A DNA stretch of 64,000 nucleotides. Origin: Actinophytocola oryzae. GTDB lineage: Bacteria > Actinomycetota > Actinomycetes > Mycobacteriales > Pseudonocardiaceae. The stretch is taken from NCBI RefSeq assembly GCF_004364325.1, contig NZ_SOCP01000022.1:62001-126000 (forward strand), written 5' to 3'. Below, piece after piece: positions 63,408 to 64,000 of this stretch (the stretch's first letter is position 1; every line of letters starts with the position of its first letter). The notes under the pieces are model-generated. The model had not been told where the DNA came from, ran no database searches, and saw nothing but the letters and a program-made list of their open reading frames with translations. The position numbers and the translations under genes were made by a program.

Positions 63408-64000
63408 ATGAGCGGGTTGGTTACGTGTATCAAATCCATTGTGGTCGAGTTCGGCGGGCAAGGCCCGGGCATCCTGTTGCTGCACGGCCTCATGGGGCGC
63501 GCCACGACCTGGTGGCCCACCGCTCGGTGGCTGACGGCCTACGGCCGGGTCGTCGGCATCGACGCGCGTGGCCACGGCCGCAGCCCACACCGAGGTGGGG
63601 GCTGGCGCACGGAGGACTTCGTCGAGGACGCGGCGGCGGTGCTGGCCGAGATCGGCCCGTCGGTCGTCATCGGCCACTCGATGGGCGGCCTGCACGCCTG
63701 GTGCCTCGCGGCGACCCATCCCGACCTCGTCCGGGCCGTCGTCGTCGAGGACATCGCCCCGGACCAGCGTGGGAAGACCGTCGACCCCTGGAAGCCGCAC
63801 TTCGAGTCGTGGCCGGTCCCGTTCGAGTCGCTCGCGCACATCAGGGACTACTTCGGCCCGCTCGGCGACTACTTCACCGAGTGCTTCGAGGAGCGGGAGG
63901 ACGGCTACCACCTGATCGCCGACCTCGAGGACCTGTACGAGATCGCGAACGAGTGGGGGCGCCGCGACTTCTGGCCGTTCGTCGAGCGCATCCGCTGCCC
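63408..64000 (+). CDS. Alpha/beta hydrolase (3' end outside window)
   Basis: At least 197 codons, open to the window end. Oxyanion-hole LLLHGLMG, GIDARGHGRS, and the nucleophile elbow GHSMGG with Ser91 identify the alpha/beta hydrolase fold; VVEDIAPDQR follows strand 6. The His and acid of the triad would lie beyond base 64000 or near it. Start: ATG at 63408, with GTG at 63405 and 63441 as alternatives. Divergent from the M1 peptidase gene, 53 bp between start codons. Substrate unknown. Confidence 0.85.
   Translation, partial: MSGLVTCIKSIVVEFGGQGPGILLLHGLMGRATTWWPTARWLTAYGRVVGIDARGHGRSPHRGGGWRTEDFVEDAAAVLAEIGPSVVIGHSMGGLHAWCLAATHPDLVRAVVVEDIAPDQRGKTVDPWKPHFESWPVPFESLAHIRDYFGPLGDYFTECFEEREDGYHLIADLEDLYEIANEWGRRDFWPFVERIRC

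Overview
This is a very GC-rich actinobacterial chromosome segment, coding-dense on both strands. Gene order and content point to a Pseudonocardiales genome (the Saccharothrix/Lentzea/Actinosynnema/Amycolatopsis side). This placement is an inference from EspG and PPE-like proteins, a DUF3558 lipoprotein, Lsr2, ClpC and many apparently leaderless genes; no rRNA or species marker is present. The backbone follows the Mycobacterium tuberculosis order topA ... ppa - S13 carboxypeptidase - zinc protease - tilS - hpt - [type VII substrate island] - ftsH - folE/P/B/K - DUF3180 - DUF2520 - panC/D - coaX - lysS - lsr2 - clpC, with lineage-specific insertions.

Layout. 1-13.0 kb: end of a H+-pumping pyrophosphatase (hppA), two lineage proteins of unknown function, topA, two membrane proteins, an MFS transporter fused to a degenerate thymidylate-kinase-like domain, and holB. 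13.1-23.1 kb: an exported protein with an acidic cytoplasmic tail, tRNA-Thr(CGT), an HD-domain (p)ppGpp-hydrolase-like protein, threonine aldolase, gamma-carbonic anhydrase, a GNAT/methyltransferase pair, a divergent ribosomal protein L11 paralog, a pair of DnaA boxes, a HIT protein, a divergent SHMT and a secreted GH-like hydrolase. 23.3-32.8 kb: a MarR/DHA2 efflux operon with a nested palindrome upstream, ppa, an S13 D,D-carboxypeptidase with an ~890-residue disordered extension, a zinc protease, tilS and hpt.

33.0-38.5 kb is the most unusual part: two copies of a type VII (ESX) substrate/chaperone cassette. Copy A has a small helical YxxxD protein, a DUF3558 lipoprotein, a WXG/PPE-like protein and EspG. 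Copy B has the small protein and PPE-like protein fused into one chain, followed by EspG. The same hpt-ftsH interval carries esxV/W, PE32/PPE65 and espACD in M. tuberculosis, so this looks like an old positional home for ESX cargo.

38.6-53.8 kb: ftsH, a translationally coupled folE-folP-folB-folK operon, a MerR regulator, DUF3180, a membrane protein with 13 tandem 12-residue repeats, a PrsW-type protease, and a pantothenate/CoA block (DUF2520, panC, panD, coaX) leading to a GNAT, a methyltransferase and lysS. 53.9-64.0 kb: lsr2, a divergent MFS/ArsR-type pair, an FhuF-like iron-sulfur protein behind an iron box, clpC behind a ClgR-type box, a terminator and a second DnaA-box group, a small conserved protein overlapping an endonuclease/exonuclease/phosphatase-fold membrane protein, an M1-type lipoprotein peptidase, and the start of an alpha/beta hydrolase cut by the window end.
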